Shown: positions 1-8,710, numbered from the stretch's first letter. The stretch: 64,000 nucleotides of DNA from Erythrobacter sp. HL-111 (GCF_900105095.1 NZ_LT629743.1:1612001-1676000); one strand, 5' to 3'. Made by a program: numbers and translations. Notes: generated by a model from the letters alone, not told the origin.

Positions 1-1
1 G

Positions 2-430
2 CTTGCCGAAGTGCTCGGCGCGACCCACACGGTCGACGCGCTGGCCGATGACGCGGCGATGCAGATCATCGACATCACCGGGGGCGGCGTCCATTACGGG
101 ATCGAGGCGGTCGGTCGGCAGGCCTCGGCCGATCTCGCGGTCAAGTGCCTGCGCCGCGGCGGGACCGCGGTGATCCTCGGCATGATGCCGCTCGACTGCA
201 AGGTGGGCCTTTCCGCGATGGACCTGCTGGGCGGCAAGAAGCTGATGGGGGCGATCATGGGCATGAACCACTTCCCGGTGGACTTGCCGCGCCTCGTCGA
301 TTTCTACCTGCGCGGCCTGCTCGACCTCGACACGATCATCGCCGAGCGGATTTCGCTGGACGAGGTCAACAAGGGCTTCGACAAGCTGCGCGACGGCCAC
401 TCGGCGCGCAGCGTGGTGGTGTTCGATTGA
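2..430 (+). CDS. Zinc-type alcohol dehydrogenase, C-terminal part
   Basis: Only the last 142 residues lie in the window; the start is off the left edge. The visible part matches the nucleotide-binding and C-terminal half of medium-chain zinc alcohol dehydrogenases: the segment GGGVHYGIEAVGRQAS is the strand after the Rossmann GxGxxG, and the ending LDEVNKGFDKLRDGHSARSV is the usual MDR tail. Class III or NDMA-dependent-like enzymes are the closest in style, but the catalytic zinc ligands are outside the window, so the substrate cannot be stated. A phosphotransferase-like gene follows 11 bases downstream and is probably co-transcribed. Confidence 0.85.
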   Translation, partial: LAEVLGATHTVDALADDAAMQIIDITGGGVHYGIEAVGRQASADLAVKCLRRGGTAVILGMMPLDCKVGLSAMDLLGGKKLMGAIMGMNHFPVDLPRLVDFYLRGLLDLDTIIAERISLDEVNKGFDKLRDGHSARSVVVFD

Positions 431-441
431 GGACGGGAACG

Positions 442-1524
442 ATGACTGACGCACCCCAGATCGATTTCGACAAGGAAATGGTGGGAACGGTCGAAGTGCC
501 CGAGGCCGACAGGCTCGATCTCGACGCCTTGACCGCCTGGTTCGAGGCCAATGTCGAAGGCTTCGAAGGGCCGATCTCCTACACCAAGTTCAAGGGCGGC
601 CAGTCCAACCCGACCTACCGGATCGACACGCCCGGCGCCTCCTACGTCCTCAGGCGCCAGCCCTTCGGCAAGCTGCTTCCCTCGGCCCACGCCGTCGACC
701 GCGAATACACCGCGATGACCGGGCTTTATCCGACCGGCTTTCCCGTACCGCGAACCTATGGTTTGTGCGAGGACCCGGAGGTGATCGGCGCCAAGTTCTT
801 CGTCATGAGCCTCGCCGACGGGCGCTCGCTCTGGAACGGCGCGCTGCCGGGCTGTTCGAAGGACGAACGCCGGGCGATCTACCACGCGCTGATCGACACG
901 ATGGCGGACCTGCACCTCAACGATCCGCAGGCGATCGGCCTCGGCGACTACGGCAAGCCGACCGATTACTGCGCCCGCCAGATCGCCCGCTGGACCAAGC
1001 AGTACAAGCTGTCCGAAACCGAACACATGCCCGAGATGGAGCGGCTGATCGAATGGCTGCCCCAGACGATCCCGCCGCAGCACAATTCCAGCGTGGTGCA
1101 CGGCGACTACCGGCTCGACAACGTCATCTTCCACAAGACCGAGCCGCGGATCATCGCGGTGCTCGACTGGGAATTGTCGACGCTGGGCGATCCGATCGCG
1201 GATTTCAGCTATCTCATGCTCAACTGGCACAATCCGGCGGACGGGCGCGCAGGCCTGCTCGGGCTGGATCTCGATGAACTCGGCATCCCCTCGCAGGAGG
1301 AGGCGGTCGAACGCTATGTCGCGCGCACGGGCTACCCGGTCCCGCCGATGGACTGGTATTTCGCCTACAACCTGTTCCGCCTTGCCGGGATCATGCAGGG
1401 GATCAAGAAGCGGGTGATCGACGGCACCGCCTCCAGCGCCCACGCCAAGGCGATGAGCGACCGGGTCCGGCCGCTGGTCGAGCGGGCCCATGAATTCGCC
1501 CGCGCCGCCGGGATGCCGGAATAG
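442..1524 (+). CDS. Phosphotransferase family protein (APH / aminoglycoside-kinase fold)
   Basis: A 360-residue cytosolic protein of the APH-like kinase family. The Brenner-type catalytic loop HGDYRLDN starts at H220 and the metal-binding DWE at D242 is followed by LGDPIADFSYL. The family includes acyl-CoA dehydrogenase-associated kinases (ACAD10/11 N-terminal domain type) that phosphorylate 4-hydroxyacyl chains, and this length fits the stand-alone bacterial form. The ATG at 442 is chosen because it follows GGACGGGAACG and because the open frame upstream overlaps the preceding dehydrogenase gene. Adjacent to an alcohol dehydrogenase, it could take part in hydroxyacyl or alcohol catabolism; that role is inference. 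The kinase fold is well supported, the substrate is not. Confidence 0.88.
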   Translation: MTDAPQIDFDKEMVGTVEVPEADRLDLDALTAWFEANVEGFEGPISYTKFKGGQSNPTYRIDTPGASYVLRRQPFGKLLPSAHAVDREYTAMTGLYPTGFPVPRTYGLCEDPEVIGAKFFVMSLADGRSLWNGALPGCSKDERRAIYHALIDTMADLHLNDPQAIGLGDYGKPTDYCARQIARWTKQYKLSETEHMPEMERLIEWLPQTIPPQHNSSVVHGDYRLDNVIFHKTEPRIIAVLDWELSTLGDPIADFSYLMLNWHNPADGRAGLLGLDLDELGIPSQEEAVERYVARTGYPVPPMDWYFAYNLFRLAGIMQGIKKRVIDGTASSAHAKAMSDRVRPLVERAHEFARAAGMPE

Positions 1525-1614
1525 GCGCGCGCCTGACCTTCACCGGCGGGTGCCGGATGGCGCTTCGTTGCCCGGGTCTCCCGCCTGCGCGGGAACGCGC
1601 GGACGTGTCCGCCC

Positions 1615-4185
1615 TCAGAAACCCGCGCTGACGCTCACCGCCAGGCCGACATCGGCGGGGGCATCGGCGAAATGGCCCGGCTGGTGGCGGTAGAACAGGC
1701 TGACCGCCCCGCTCCCCCACGCCCGCGCGCCCCACGGCCCGCTGCCGAAGGCGAAGGGCGAGGACCAGGCGAATTCGCCCATCACCTCGCGCCCCTCGGG
1801 CGCCAGCGAAACCGACTGGCGGCCGATCACCGCGCTTTCGCCGCGATAGTCCCAAGCCACCGGCAGGTCGAAATGGAGCGCCCCGCCTTCGACCCGGAGC
1901 GGCTGGGCGAGCCGCAGGCCGATCCGGTCCGCCGCCCCGAGCGCCCCCGCCTTGGCAAGGTCGAGCGACCAGGCCTGCGTCAGCAGGTGCGACCCTTCGC
2001 CCAGCAGCGCCCCGGCGCGCGGGCGGGTGATCCCGGCGCGCAGCGACCCGCCGAGGCTCCAGCCGTCCCCGAGCCGCTGCGCCAGCGCCGCGTCCGCAAA
2101 CAGGCTGTCCGCCCCCGCGATCCCGAAGGCGCGGTGGAAATGCCCGCCGAGCACGGTTTCCTCCTCGGCCAGCAGGCCCACGCCGAAGCGCGCCCGTGTC
2201 CCGCCGAAAGCGCGGTCGGCGGCCAGCGAAAGGCGCGTCTTCGCGCGGTGTTCGGCGAGGCCGAAGACCACGTCCTCGGCGCGGCGATGCCCGGCGAGCC
2301 AGGCCCGTCCGCGCTCGGCGGAAAGGGTCACGCCCCACGCGCCGATGGCCCGCCGGGCGGCGACGGCAATGTCGCTGCTGCCGGCAAGGCCTTCGTCCCC
2401 GTCCGCCTCGGGCGCGATGGCGAAGCCGGGCACCGGCGCGCGCGCCGCGCCTGCCCCCGTGCCCTGCAATTCCCGCACCAGTCCCTGCGCGCCGTTCCCC
2501 AGCGCGAAGCCCAGTTGCAGGTCGGGTGAGACCCGCGCCGCCACGCGCGCGGCGAGGACGCGCTGCGCCTCCACCTCGTCCGGGGCGAGGCGCAGGTCGC
2601 GCGACCAGGAAAGGCCGGCGGCCCGGTCCGTCTCGCCCAGCGTCACGGCGAGCGACAGCGTCTCGTCCCCGGCGGAGCGGGTCAGGCCGGGCCGCTCCAC
2701 CGCGCCCGCCAGCCGCCGGACCTGTGCCGCCCCGCGCGCCCGCGGACCCAGGGAACGGCGGTAGGCGCGATCATAGCGGTCGAGCACGATCGTTTCGAGG
2801 CTGAGCGCGGAAAGCGCGTCCCCCATCGCCGCCGAGCCGAGCGCGAAGTCCTCTCCGGGGGCAATCGCCGCGCCGGTCCCGGCAAGGCTCGTCGTGCCCT
2901 GCGGCGCGAAGGCGGCGGCGATGTCGAGGATGCCGCGCCCGTAGATCGCGTCCTCCCCGCCCGCGCCCGCATCGCGCGCGGTGGTCAGCAGGATCTCGGC
3001 GATCTCCTCCCCGGTGAGATTGGGAAAGGCCTCGGCCAGCAGGGCCACCGCGCCCGAAACCTGCGGCGTGGCGAAGCTGGTACCGGAAAAGAGCGTGACG
3101 AACTGGTCCCCGTCGATCGTTTCGACGAAGACCTCGCCATCCTCGTAGACGCAGCAGATGCGTTCCCCCCGCGCGGCGAGGAAGGAGGAGGCGAAATCGC
3201 CGGCGCGGTTGCTGAAGGCCGAAATCTCCCCGTCATCGTCGACCGATCCGACGATGATGACGTTCGCCCCGCCCGCATCGGCAAGCGCCTGGGCAAAGGG
3301 ATCGGGCTGGAACGGGTCGATCGCCGGGTCCGACCCGTCGCCCGCGTTGCCAGCCGCGACCACGATCACCAGCCCGGCATCGGACGCGCGCCGCACCGCC
3401 TCGAACAGGCCGGGCGAAACCCCGCCCCCGCCGAGCGAGAGATTGACCACGCTCGCCCCCGTCGCCACCGCGAGATCGACCCCGCGCGCGATGTCGCTGT
3501 CGAGAAAGCTGCAGGACAGCGTTGGGTCGGACGGGGTATCACCCGTGCAGGACCCCGGCTGGTCGGCGCGCAGGGCGAGGATGTCCGCCTCGAAGGCGAT
3601 GCCGAGCACGCCCGTGCCATCGCGCGCGGCAGCGGCGACGAGCGACACGTTGGTGCCGTGATCATCCTCGGGCGCGATGCCCCTGTCGCCCGCGACATCG
3701 CGCGAGGCCGGGTGGATGCGCCCGGCGAATTCGGGACTGTCGGGGTCGATCCCGGAATCCACCACCGCGATGATCTCCCCCGCGCCGGTAAACCCTTCGC
3801 GCCAGGCGGTGTCGGCCCCGTGGAAGCCCGGCCCGTCGGAACGACGGAATTCGGCCGTATCGAAACTGGGCGGCGGCGGCGGCGGCGGGGGTGGCGGCGG
3901 CGGAGGCGGAGGGGGCGGCGGCGGGGGTGGGGGCGGCAGGGTGGAGATGACGCCTCCGCCGTCCCCGCCGCCCCCGCCGCAAGCGGCGAGCGCGGCGCAG
4001 GCGAGCGCGGCGAGCATCGCGCGGGTCGTGCGGGTCCAGCGGATCGGGGCGCGGTCCGGGTCCGTGGGCGCCGGACCCCGCCGCGCGGCTGCGCCCAGCC
4101 CCGCGCCAATGCCGCGATGCGAAAGCCCGGCCAGCAGCCGAGAGGCCGGGCGCACGGCCGGGGGAGCGTTCGGGAAATCGGTCAT
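1615..4185 (-). CDS. Subtilisin-like (S8) serine protease with autotransporter-like barrel
   Basis: An 856-residue secreted protease. Order of parts: 56-residue N-terminal stretch, hydrophobic segment with lipobox-like LAAC (Cys69) and a Gly run, an uninterrupted run of 23 prolines (about 84-106), the S8 domain with Asp143 (AVVDSGID), His176 (DDHGTNV) and Ser370 (SGTSFATPQVSG), then about 380 residues ending in a beta-barrel-like region that finishes with Phe, as outer-membrane proteins do. The ATG at 4185 is chosen for the upstream AGGAAAGG; an ATG at 4017 would put the hydrophobic segment at the N-terminus but has no clear ribosome site. It diverges from dapD. The long proline run probably acts as a rigid spacer. 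Autotransporter assignment of the C-terminus is inference from composition and the terminal Phe. Confidence 0.85.
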   Translation of the reverse strand: MTDFPNAPPAVRPASRLLAGLSHRGIGAGLGAAARRGPAPTDPDRAPIRWTRTTRAMLAALACAALAACGGGGGDGGGVISTLPPPPPPPPPPPPPPPPPPPPPPPSFDTAEFRRSDGPGFHGADTAWREGFTGAGEIIAVVDSGIDPDSPEFAGRIHPASRDVAGDRGIAPEDDHGTNVSLVAAAARDGTGVLGIAFEADILALRADQPGSCTGDTPSDPTLSCSFLDSDIARGVDLAVATGASVVNLSLGGGGVSPGLFEAVRRASDAGLVIVVAAGNAGDGSDPAIDPFQPDPFAQALADAGGANVIIVGSVDDDGEISAFSNRAGDFASSFLAARGERICCVYEDGEVFVETIDGDQFVTLFSGTSFATPQVSGAVALLAEAFPNLTGEEIAEILLTTARDAGAGGEDAIYGRGILDIAAAFAPQGTTSLAGTGAAIAPGEDFALGSAAMGDALSALSLETIVLDRYDRAYRRSLGPRARGAAQVRRLAGAVERPGLTRSAGDETLSLAVTLGETDRAAGLSWSRDLRLAPDEVEAQRVLAARVAARVSPDLQLGFALGNGAQGLVRELQGTGAGAARAPVPGFAIAPEADGDEGLAGSSDIAVAARRAIGAWGVTLSAERGRAWLAGHRRAEDVVFGLAEHRAKTRLSLAADRAFGGTRARFGVGLLAEEETVLGGHFHRAFGIAGADSLFADAALAQRLGDGWSLGGSLRAGITRPRAGALLGEGSHLLTQAWSLDLAKAGALGAADRIGLRLAQPLRVEGGALHFDLPVAWDYRGESAVIGRQSVSLAPEGREVMGEFAWSSPFAFGSGPWGARAWGSGAVSLFYRHQPGHFADAPADVGLAVSVSAGF

Positions 4186-4406
4186 GACGCGCCTTTCCTG
4201 CCCGGGCCTACTTTCCGGCGAATGAACGTGCTTGCGGGAAATACCAAAGCGGCCCGCCCGCGTCGCCCGGCTTTGCCGCCGAAGCGGTGCTTTCTCGCCG
4301 CCCCGGCGGCGGGCATCGCCGACCCAAGGCGCTTGCCCCGCCCCGCGCGCCCGGCTAGCAGCCCTTTCTCGCGCGGTCCCGCGCCGACCTTTCCCGAGGA
4401 GACCCC

Positions 4407-5243
4407 ATGACCGACACACTCATCGCACGGATCGAGGAAGCGTGGGAGAACCGCGCCGACATCACCCCCGGCAGCAGCATCGGCGGCGCGGTGGGCGATG
4501 CGCTCGAACTGCTCGACAAGGGCGAGGCCCGCGTTGCCGAACCCGACGGGCAAGGCGGCTGGCGGGTCAACCAGTGGCTCAAGAAGGCGGTGCTGCTGTC
4601 CTTCCGGCTCCACGACAACCGCCTGATCGAGCACGGCTCGGGCGGCGCCTGCGCCTTCGACAAGGTGCCGAGCAAGTTCGCCGGCTGGGGCGAGCGGCGC
4701 TTTCGCGAATGCGGCTTTCGCGTGGTGCCCGGCGCGGTCGCGCGGCGCGGCAGCTTCATCGGCAGGGGCGTCGTGCTCATGCCGAGCTTCGTCAATATCG
4801 GCGCCTATGTCGACGAAGGCACGATGGTCGACACCTGGGCGACGGTCGGCTCCTGCGCGCAGATCGGCAAGAACGTCCACATCTCGGGCGGCGCCGGGAT
4901 CGGCGGGGTGCTCGAACCGCTGCAGGCCGACCCCGTCATCATCGGCGACGGGGCCTTCATCGGCGCGCGCTCCGAGGTCGCGGAGGGCGTGCGCGTGGGC
5001 GAAGGCGCGGTGCTTTCGATGGGCGTCTATCTCGGCGCCTCGACCAAGATCGTGAACCGGGAAACGGGCGAGATCCACCGCGGCGAAGTCCCGCCCTATG
5101 CGGTCGTCGTCCCCGGCGCGCTCCCCGGCAAGCCCCTGCCCGACGGTTCGCCCGGCCCCTCGCTCTATTGCGCGGTGATCGTCAAGACGGTGGACGCGCA
5201 GACCCGCGCCAAGACCGGCATCAACGAGCTTCTGCGCGACTAG
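4407..5243 (+). CDS. dapD: 2,3,4,5-tetrahydropyridine-2,6-dicarboxylate N-succinyltransferase
   Basis: A 278-residue cytosolic acyltransferase of lysine and diaminopimelate synthesis; it succinylates tetrahydrodipicolinate from succinyl-CoA. Length and sequence are those of the proteobacterial DapD family: helical N-terminal domain, then left-handed beta-helix hexapeptide repeats (for example [20 protein letters not shown] and [13 protein letters not shown]), ending with the [10 protein letters not shown] tail. The ATG follows CGAGGAGACCCC, a good ribosome site. It stands alone on this strand, divergent from the S8 protease; a GC hairpin just after the stop overlaps the promoter of the next gene. 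Confidence 0.97.
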   Translation: MTDTLIARIEEAWENRADITPGSSIGGAVGDALELLDKGEARVAEPDGQGGWRVNQWLKKAVLLSFRLHDNRLIEHGSGGACAFDKVPSKFAGWGERRFRECGFRVVPGAVARRGSFIGRGVVLMPSFVNIGAYVDEGTMVDTWATVGSCAQIGKNVHISGGAGIGGVLEPLQADPVIIGDGAFIGARSEVAEGVRVGEGAVLSMGVYLGASTKIVNRETGEIHRGEVPPYAVVVPGALPGKPLPDGSPGPSLYCAVIVKTVDAQTRAKTGINELLRD

Positions 5244-5279
5244 ACGGCCCGTTTCGCGGCCATCCCCGATCCCCGTCTC

Positions 5280-5304
5280 GGAACGGGCCAGCGGCACCTC
5301 CGTT
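5280..5304 (+). promoter_or_regulatory. Candidate EcfG (general stress sigma) promoter
   Basis: GGAAC at 5280-5284 and CGTT at 5301-5304 are separated by exactly 16 bases, which is the consensus for the alphaproteobacterial general stress response sigma factor EcfG. The element ends 37 bases before the ATG at 5342, the right distance for a promoter. Upstream bases also form a stem (5246-5253 with 5282-5289) that may end dapD transcription. Confidence 0.6.
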
Positions 5305-5341
5305 GGTCCGGTGAGACATTTTTCCAAGGGGAGGCAAGGAC

Positions 5342-5656
5342 ATGGCCGACACCACCAACAGAACCGACGCCGAGGGCGCGACGCATATCGAGGACGAGAA
5401 CGCCCGCGCGGGCGAGACGTCCGGGCGTGTGCGCTGGATTCTCTTCATCTCGACCCTGATCGCGATCGTCGCGATGAGCATCGCGTGGATCATCCCCGCC
5501 CTGCAGCAGAGCGATGTCGGAGGCGCCGGAACCGCGACCGAACGGGTCGAGGAAATGCGCGAGGACGGGGTGCCCGAAGACGAAATCCCCGCCGTCCCCA
5601 CCGGCCTTCCGACAGCGCCCGAATCGACGGTCGAGGAACCGACAACGGGCGAATAG
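5342..5656 (+). CDS. Small single-span membrane protein, function unknown
   Basis: A 104-residue protein with an acidic N-terminus, one membrane span around residues 29-55 (WILFISTLIAIVAMSIAWII) and a Pro/Glu/Thr-rich tail. The ATG follows GGGAGGCAAGGAC, a strong ribosome site. I do not recognise a family. It is the first gene behind the EcfG-like promoter and lies 19 bases ahead of the DUF2945 gene, so it is probably part of a stress-induced operon; that is inference from position. Confidence 0.75.
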   Translation: MADTTNRTDAEGATHIEDENARAGETSGRVRWILFISTLIAIVAMSIAWIIPALQQSDVGGAGTATERVEEMREDGVPEDEIPAVPTGLPTAPESTVEEPTTGE

Positions 5657-5675
5657 GGCGCGAAAGGAGATCCCC

Positions 5676-5909
5676 ATGAGCAATTCGGACAGCTTCCAGA
5701 CCGGGCAATACGTCAAATGGAACTGGGGCAATGGCGAAGGCCGCGGCCAGATCGAGGAACGGTTCGAGCGCGAGGTGACGCGGACCCTCCGGGGCTCGGA
5801 GATCACCAGGAAAGGCGATGCCGACAACCCGGCCTATCTCGTCAAGCAGGAGGACGGCGACCGCGTGCTGAAGCGCGGCAGCGAGCTTGAGGAATGGGAC
5901 CGCGGCTGA
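5676..5909 (+). CDS. DUF2945 (HVA1-type, Tudor-like) protein
   Basis: A 77-residue soluble protein. The pattern YVKWNWGNGEGRGQIEERF near the start and AYLVKQEDGDRVLKRGSEL near the end is that of DUF2945, also called the hypervirulence-associated HVA1 Tudor-like family. The start at 5676 follows AAAGGAGATCCCC. Its stop overlaps the next start in TGATG, so the DUF3140 gene is translationally coupled. DUF2945 and DUF3140 genes are often paired; the biochemical role is unknown, and a stress role is suggested here only by the promoter. Confidence 0.85.
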   Translation: MSNSDSFQTGQYVKWNWGNGEGRGQIEERFEREVTRTLRGSEITRKGDADNPAYLVKQEDGDRVLKRGSELEEWDRG

Positions 5910-6250
5910 TGGATGCCGAGGAAAGGCAGGAAGTCTACGAGACCTTCCGGGACCGCGTGAACATGGCGCCGCGCGAACTCGAGGAATGGCTGGAAACCGA
6001 GGAATCGAAATCGGTCGGCATCAGCGCCGACGGCGAAGGCGGCGAAAGCAAGGGCCACAGGTCGGGCCGCATGATCGTCGAGATCAAGCGCACCAGGAAG
6101 GACGACCTGTCGGACGCCCAGTACGATCACATGAAGACCGTCAACGGCTACATCGCCCGCCACACCGCGCAGCGGCCGGGCGGCGATGTCGAAAACAGCA
6201 ACTGGCGCTACAGCCTGATGAACTGGGGCCATGACCCGCTGAAGGACTGA
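5909..6250 (+). CDS. DUF3140 domain protein
   Basis: A 113-residue soluble, charged protein matching DUF3140: the opening YETFRDRVNMAPRELEEWL and the closing NSNWRYSLMNWGHDPLK are characteristic. The ATG at 5909 overlaps the DUF2945 stop (TGATG); an in-frame ATG at 5894 lies inside the preceding gene and is less likely. It is the last gene of the 5342-6250 operon and converges on the minus-strand dipeptidase 18 bases away. The GHRSGRMIVEI segment may contact nucleic acid or a partner protein, but no activity is established. Confidence 0.85.
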   Translation: MDAEERQEVYETFRDRVNMAPRELEEWLETEESKSVGISADGEGGESKGHRSGRMIVEIKRTRKDDLSDAQYDHMKTVNGYIARHTAQRPGGDVENSNWRYSLMNWGHDPLKD

Positions 6251-6268
6251 CGGGCGAGGACCGATCCC

Positions 6269-7612
6269 CTATTGCGCGGCCGGCGGGATGAGCGTCTCGA
6301 TCGGCGGTTCGTCCCGCACGCTCGCGGCGTAACGCTGCGCCTCGCGCAGGACCCGGACCGCGTTGCGGCTCGCGATCATTTCGAGTTCGGCCTGGCTGTA
6401 GCCCCGCCGCGCGAGCTCGGCGAAGAGCGCGGGATAGCCGCTCACGTCCTCGAACCCTTCCGGCCCCGTCGGCATCCCGTCGAAGTCGCCGCCGATCCCG
6501 ATCGATTCGATCCCCGCCACCTCGCGGATGTGGTCGATATGGTCGGCCATGTGGGAAATGGTCGTCGCGGGCTCGGGATTGGCGGCGTCCCATTCCTCCA
6601 TCGCCGCCTCGACCTTGTCGGGCTGGCCCTGGAGGAGGGATTCCTGCCGCGCCTGCTCCGCCTCGCGCTCTGCGAACCACTGGCGACGTTCCTCGTTGAG
6701 ATAGCCGGGCAGCGCGACCACCATCACGATCCCGCCGTTGTAGGGCAGGCGGCGCAGCACGCTGTCGGGGACGTTGCGCGCGTGGCCGTTGACCGCGCGC
6801 GCGCCCGAATGGCTGAAGATCACCGGCGCCCTGGCGACGTCGAGCGCGTCGATCATCGCCTCCTCGCTGACATGGGAGAGGTCGACCAGCATCCCCAGCC
6901 GGTTCATCTCGCGCACCACGTCCTTCCCGAAATCGCTGAGCCCGCCGTGCTCCGGCGTGTCGGTGGCGCTGTCGGCCCAGGGCGTGTTCGCGCTGTGGGT
7001 CAGCGTCATGTAGCGCACGCCGAGATCGTGCATCTGCCGCAGCACGGCAAGGCTCGATCCGATCGAATGGCCGCCCTCCATCCCCAGGAGCGAGGCGATG
7101 CGCCCCTCGCGAAAGGCGTTCTCGACATCGTCGGCGGTGCGGGCGAAGGCCAGCTCGTCGTAGCTTTCGATCAGGCGCTTCGTCACGTCGATCTGTTCGA
7201 GCGTCATCTGCACCGCCTCGGGCTCGGTGAGCGAGACGGGGACGTAGACCGACCAGAACTGCGCCCCGACACGCCCTTCGGCGAGCCGCTTGAGATCGGT
7301 CTGCATCACGCGCCCTTCGGGGTGCGTCTCCCCGGTTTCGGCGGTGTCGGCGAAGTCGAAACCGGCCAGCCGGTTGTCGAAACGCGCGCGCAGCTGGATC
7401 GGCACGTCGTTGTGCCCGTCGAACACCGGCGCGACTTCGAGCGCGGCATTGGCGGTTTCGACCGCGGGATCGAACTCGGTCTCGGCACGCTCGGCCTCGG
7501 GCCCGGTGGCGCGCGGTGCGGGATCCGCGGGGCGGGTGTCCTGCGCCACGGCAGGCAGCGCGCAGGCGCAGAGCACGGCGGCAAGGAGCGGGCGGGCGGC
7601 GTGTTGCATCAT
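6269..7612 (-). CDS. Membrane dipeptidase (M19 family), secreted
   Basis: A 447-residue zinc dipeptidase with a Sec signal peptide (hydrophobic LLAAVLCACALPAVAQ, cleavage about residue 24). Family motifs in order: FDGHNDVP (HxD metal ligands), MEGGHSIGSSLAVLRQ, LTHSANTPWADS, DLSHVSEEAM, FSHSGARAVNGHARNVPD and IGGDFDG. Such enzymes cleave dipeptides, including D-amino-acid-containing ones, outside the cytoplasm. The start at 7612 has AAGGAGA 8 bases upstream; a second ATG follows immediately at 7609. It diverges from the DUF985 cupin gene with about 40 bases between the starts, so the two share a promoter region. Confidence 0.93.
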   Translation of the reverse strand: MMQHAARPLLAAVLCACALPAVAQDTRPADPAPRATGPEAERAETEFDPAVETANAALEVAPVFDGHNDVPIQLRARFDNRLAGFDFADTAETGETHPEGRVMQTDLKRLAEGRVGAQFWSVYVPVSLTEPEAVQMTLEQIDVTKRLIESYDELAFARTADDVENAFREGRIASLLGMEGGHSIGSSLAVLRQMHDLGVRYMTLTHSANTPWADSATDTPEHGGLSDFGKDVVREMNRLGMLVDLSHVSEEAMIDALDVARAPVIFSHSGARAVNGHARNVPDSVLRRLPYNGGIVMVVALPGYLNEERRQWFAEREAEQARQESLLQGQPDKVEAAMEEWDAANPEPATTISHMADHIDHIREVAGIESIGIGGDFDGMPTGPEGFEDVSGYPALFAELARRGYSQAELEMIASRNAVRVLREAQRYAASVRDEPPIETLIPPAAQ

Positions 7613-7653
7613 GGCGGTGTCTCCTTCTAGAGCCTGCGCCGAAAGGAACCCCG

Positions 7654-8181
7654 ATGACGCAGGACCGGTCCGGAACGGGCAATAGCGCGGTCGCGCTGAT
7701 CGAACAATTGCGGCTGCAGCCGCATCCCGAGGGCGGCTGGTACCGCGAGACGTGGCGCGCGGGCACGCAGCCCGGCACCGGCGGCGAGCGGGCGGCGGGG
7801 ACGGCGATCCTCTTCCTGCTCAGGGCGGGCGAATCCTCGCACTGGCACCGGGTCGATGCGGAGGAGCTGTGGATCTGGCAGGCGGGCGACCCGCTCGAGC
7901 TGCGGTTGGCCGAGAGCGACTATGCCGAGGTCACGAGCCTGCGGCTGGGCGCGGATGTCGCGCAGGGCGAGGCGCCGCAGGGCGTGGTGCCGACCGGCCA
8001 CTGGCAGGCGACCCGGCCGCTGACCCCGGACGAGGGCGCGCATGGCTGGTCGCTGGTGTCCTGCGTCGTGGTGCCCGGCTTCGATTTCGCGGGTTTCGAA
8101 CTCGCTCCGCCGGGCTGGGAGCCGGGACAGGACACGTCCGGACAGGGCACGTCGGAAAAGGGCACGCCGGGACAGGAATGA
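7654..8181 (+). CDS. DUF985 cupin-fold protein
   Basis: A 175-residue cytosolic protein of the DUF985 cupin family: LQPHPEGGWYRETWRA, GTAILFLLRAGESSHWHRVD, EELWIWQAGDPLEL and the late GWSLVSCVVVPGFDFAGFEL are the conserved blocks. Members bind no well-defined ligand. Odd here is the end of the gene: codons for about 18 residues form a 15-bp tandem repeat (8125-8181) giving a GQDTS/GQGTS/EKGTP/GQE tail absent from the family core. The stop overlaps the next gene in ATGA, so it is coupled to the DUF3253 gene. Confidence 0.88.
   Translation: MTQDRSGTGNSAVALIEQLRLQPHPEGGWYRETWRAGTQPGTGGERAAGTAILFLLRAGESSHWHRVDAEELWIWQAGDPLELRLAESDYAEVTSLRLGADVAQGEAPQGVVPTGHWQATRPLTPDEGAHGWSLVSCVVVPGFDFAGFELAPPGWEPGQDTSGQGTSEKGTPGQE
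8125..8181 (+). repeat. 15-bp tandem repeat at the 3' end of the cupin gene
   Basis: Units 8125-8139 (GGACAGGACACGTCC), 8140-8154 (GGACAGGGCACGTCG), 8155-8169 (GAAAAGGGCACGCCG) and the partial 8170-8181. The repeat is in frame, codes five residues per unit and carries the stop codon in the last partial unit. Confidence 0.8.
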
Positions 8182-8438
8182 CGGCCGAGCAGGCGATCCT
8201 CGCGCTGCTGGAGGAGCGCGGCCCCGGCCGGACGATCTGCCCGAGCGAGGCCGCGAAAAGGCTGGCCGGGCCGCAGGGCGACTGGCGCGCCGTGATGGGC
8301 GTGGTGCACGAAAGCGTCGATGCCCTGCACGAGAAGGGCGAAATCGCGCTGTCGCGCAAGGGCGAACCGATCAGCCGGCGGCGCGGAGCCTACCGCATCG
8401 CGCGCCGCCGGCCGGGCGGGCCGCGAACCGTCAGCTGA
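8178..8438 (+). CDS. DUF3253 domain protein (small winged-helix-like)
   Basis: An 86-residue basic protein. The pattern AILALLEERGPGRTICPSEA, then WRAVMGVVHESVDALHEKGEI and ending in RRRGAYRIA, is the DUF3253 family, whose predicted fold is winged-helix-like. The ATG overlaps the cupin stop (ATGA). Its last 8 bases overlap the end of the convergent SWIB gene. Role unknown; DNA binding is a reasonable guess from charge and fold only. Confidence 0.85.
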   Translation: MTAEQAILALLEERGPGRTICPSEAAKRLAGPQGDWRAVMGVVHESVDALHEKGEIALSRKGEPISRRRGAYRIARRRPGGPRTVS

Positions 8439-8679
8439 GGTGCTTCGACACCGCCGCGGTCATCTTGAACATCGAGATCTGGTCGTTCCCGATCACCGCG
8501 CCGAGCTTGGCGTCGGGATTGATCTGGCGCTTGTCCTTGCTGTCCTGGAGGTTGTTCGCCTTGATGTATTCCCACACCTTGGACGTGACTTCGGCGCGGG
8601 TCATCGGGCCCTTGCCGACCACCGCCTCGAGGTCGCCCGAAAGCTGAACGGGTTTCTGCAGCGCATTATTGCCAGCCAT
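8431..8679 (-). CDS. SWIB/MDM2 domain protein
   Basis: An 82-residue protein that is almost entirely one SWIB/MDM2 domain: the block MTRAEVTSKVWEYIKANNLQ followed by KDKRQINPDAKL and the final MFKMTAAVSKHL are the family signature. In eukaryotes the domain sits in chromatin remodellers; free-standing bacterial versions occur in chlamydiae and alphaproteobacteria and may act on DNA topology. Start at 8679 follows AGAAGGAG. The gene converges on DUF3253 and lies 31 bases from the end of the YbhB gene. Confidence 0.92.
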   Translation of the reverse strand: MAGNNALQKPVQLSGDLEAVVGKGPMTRAEVTSKVWEYIKANNLQDSKDKRQINPDAKLGAVIGNDQISMFKMTAAVSKHLS

Positions 8680-8710
8680 GATCCTTCTCCTTCTTGTTAT
8701 GGCAGGTCGT

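Noticed and set aside
304..1491. Long minus-strand open frame of 395 codons opposite the phosphotransferase gene
   Set aside because: It is the antisense shadow of a GC-rich gene: low-complexity, His/Arg/Val-rich, no ribosome site and no family motif.
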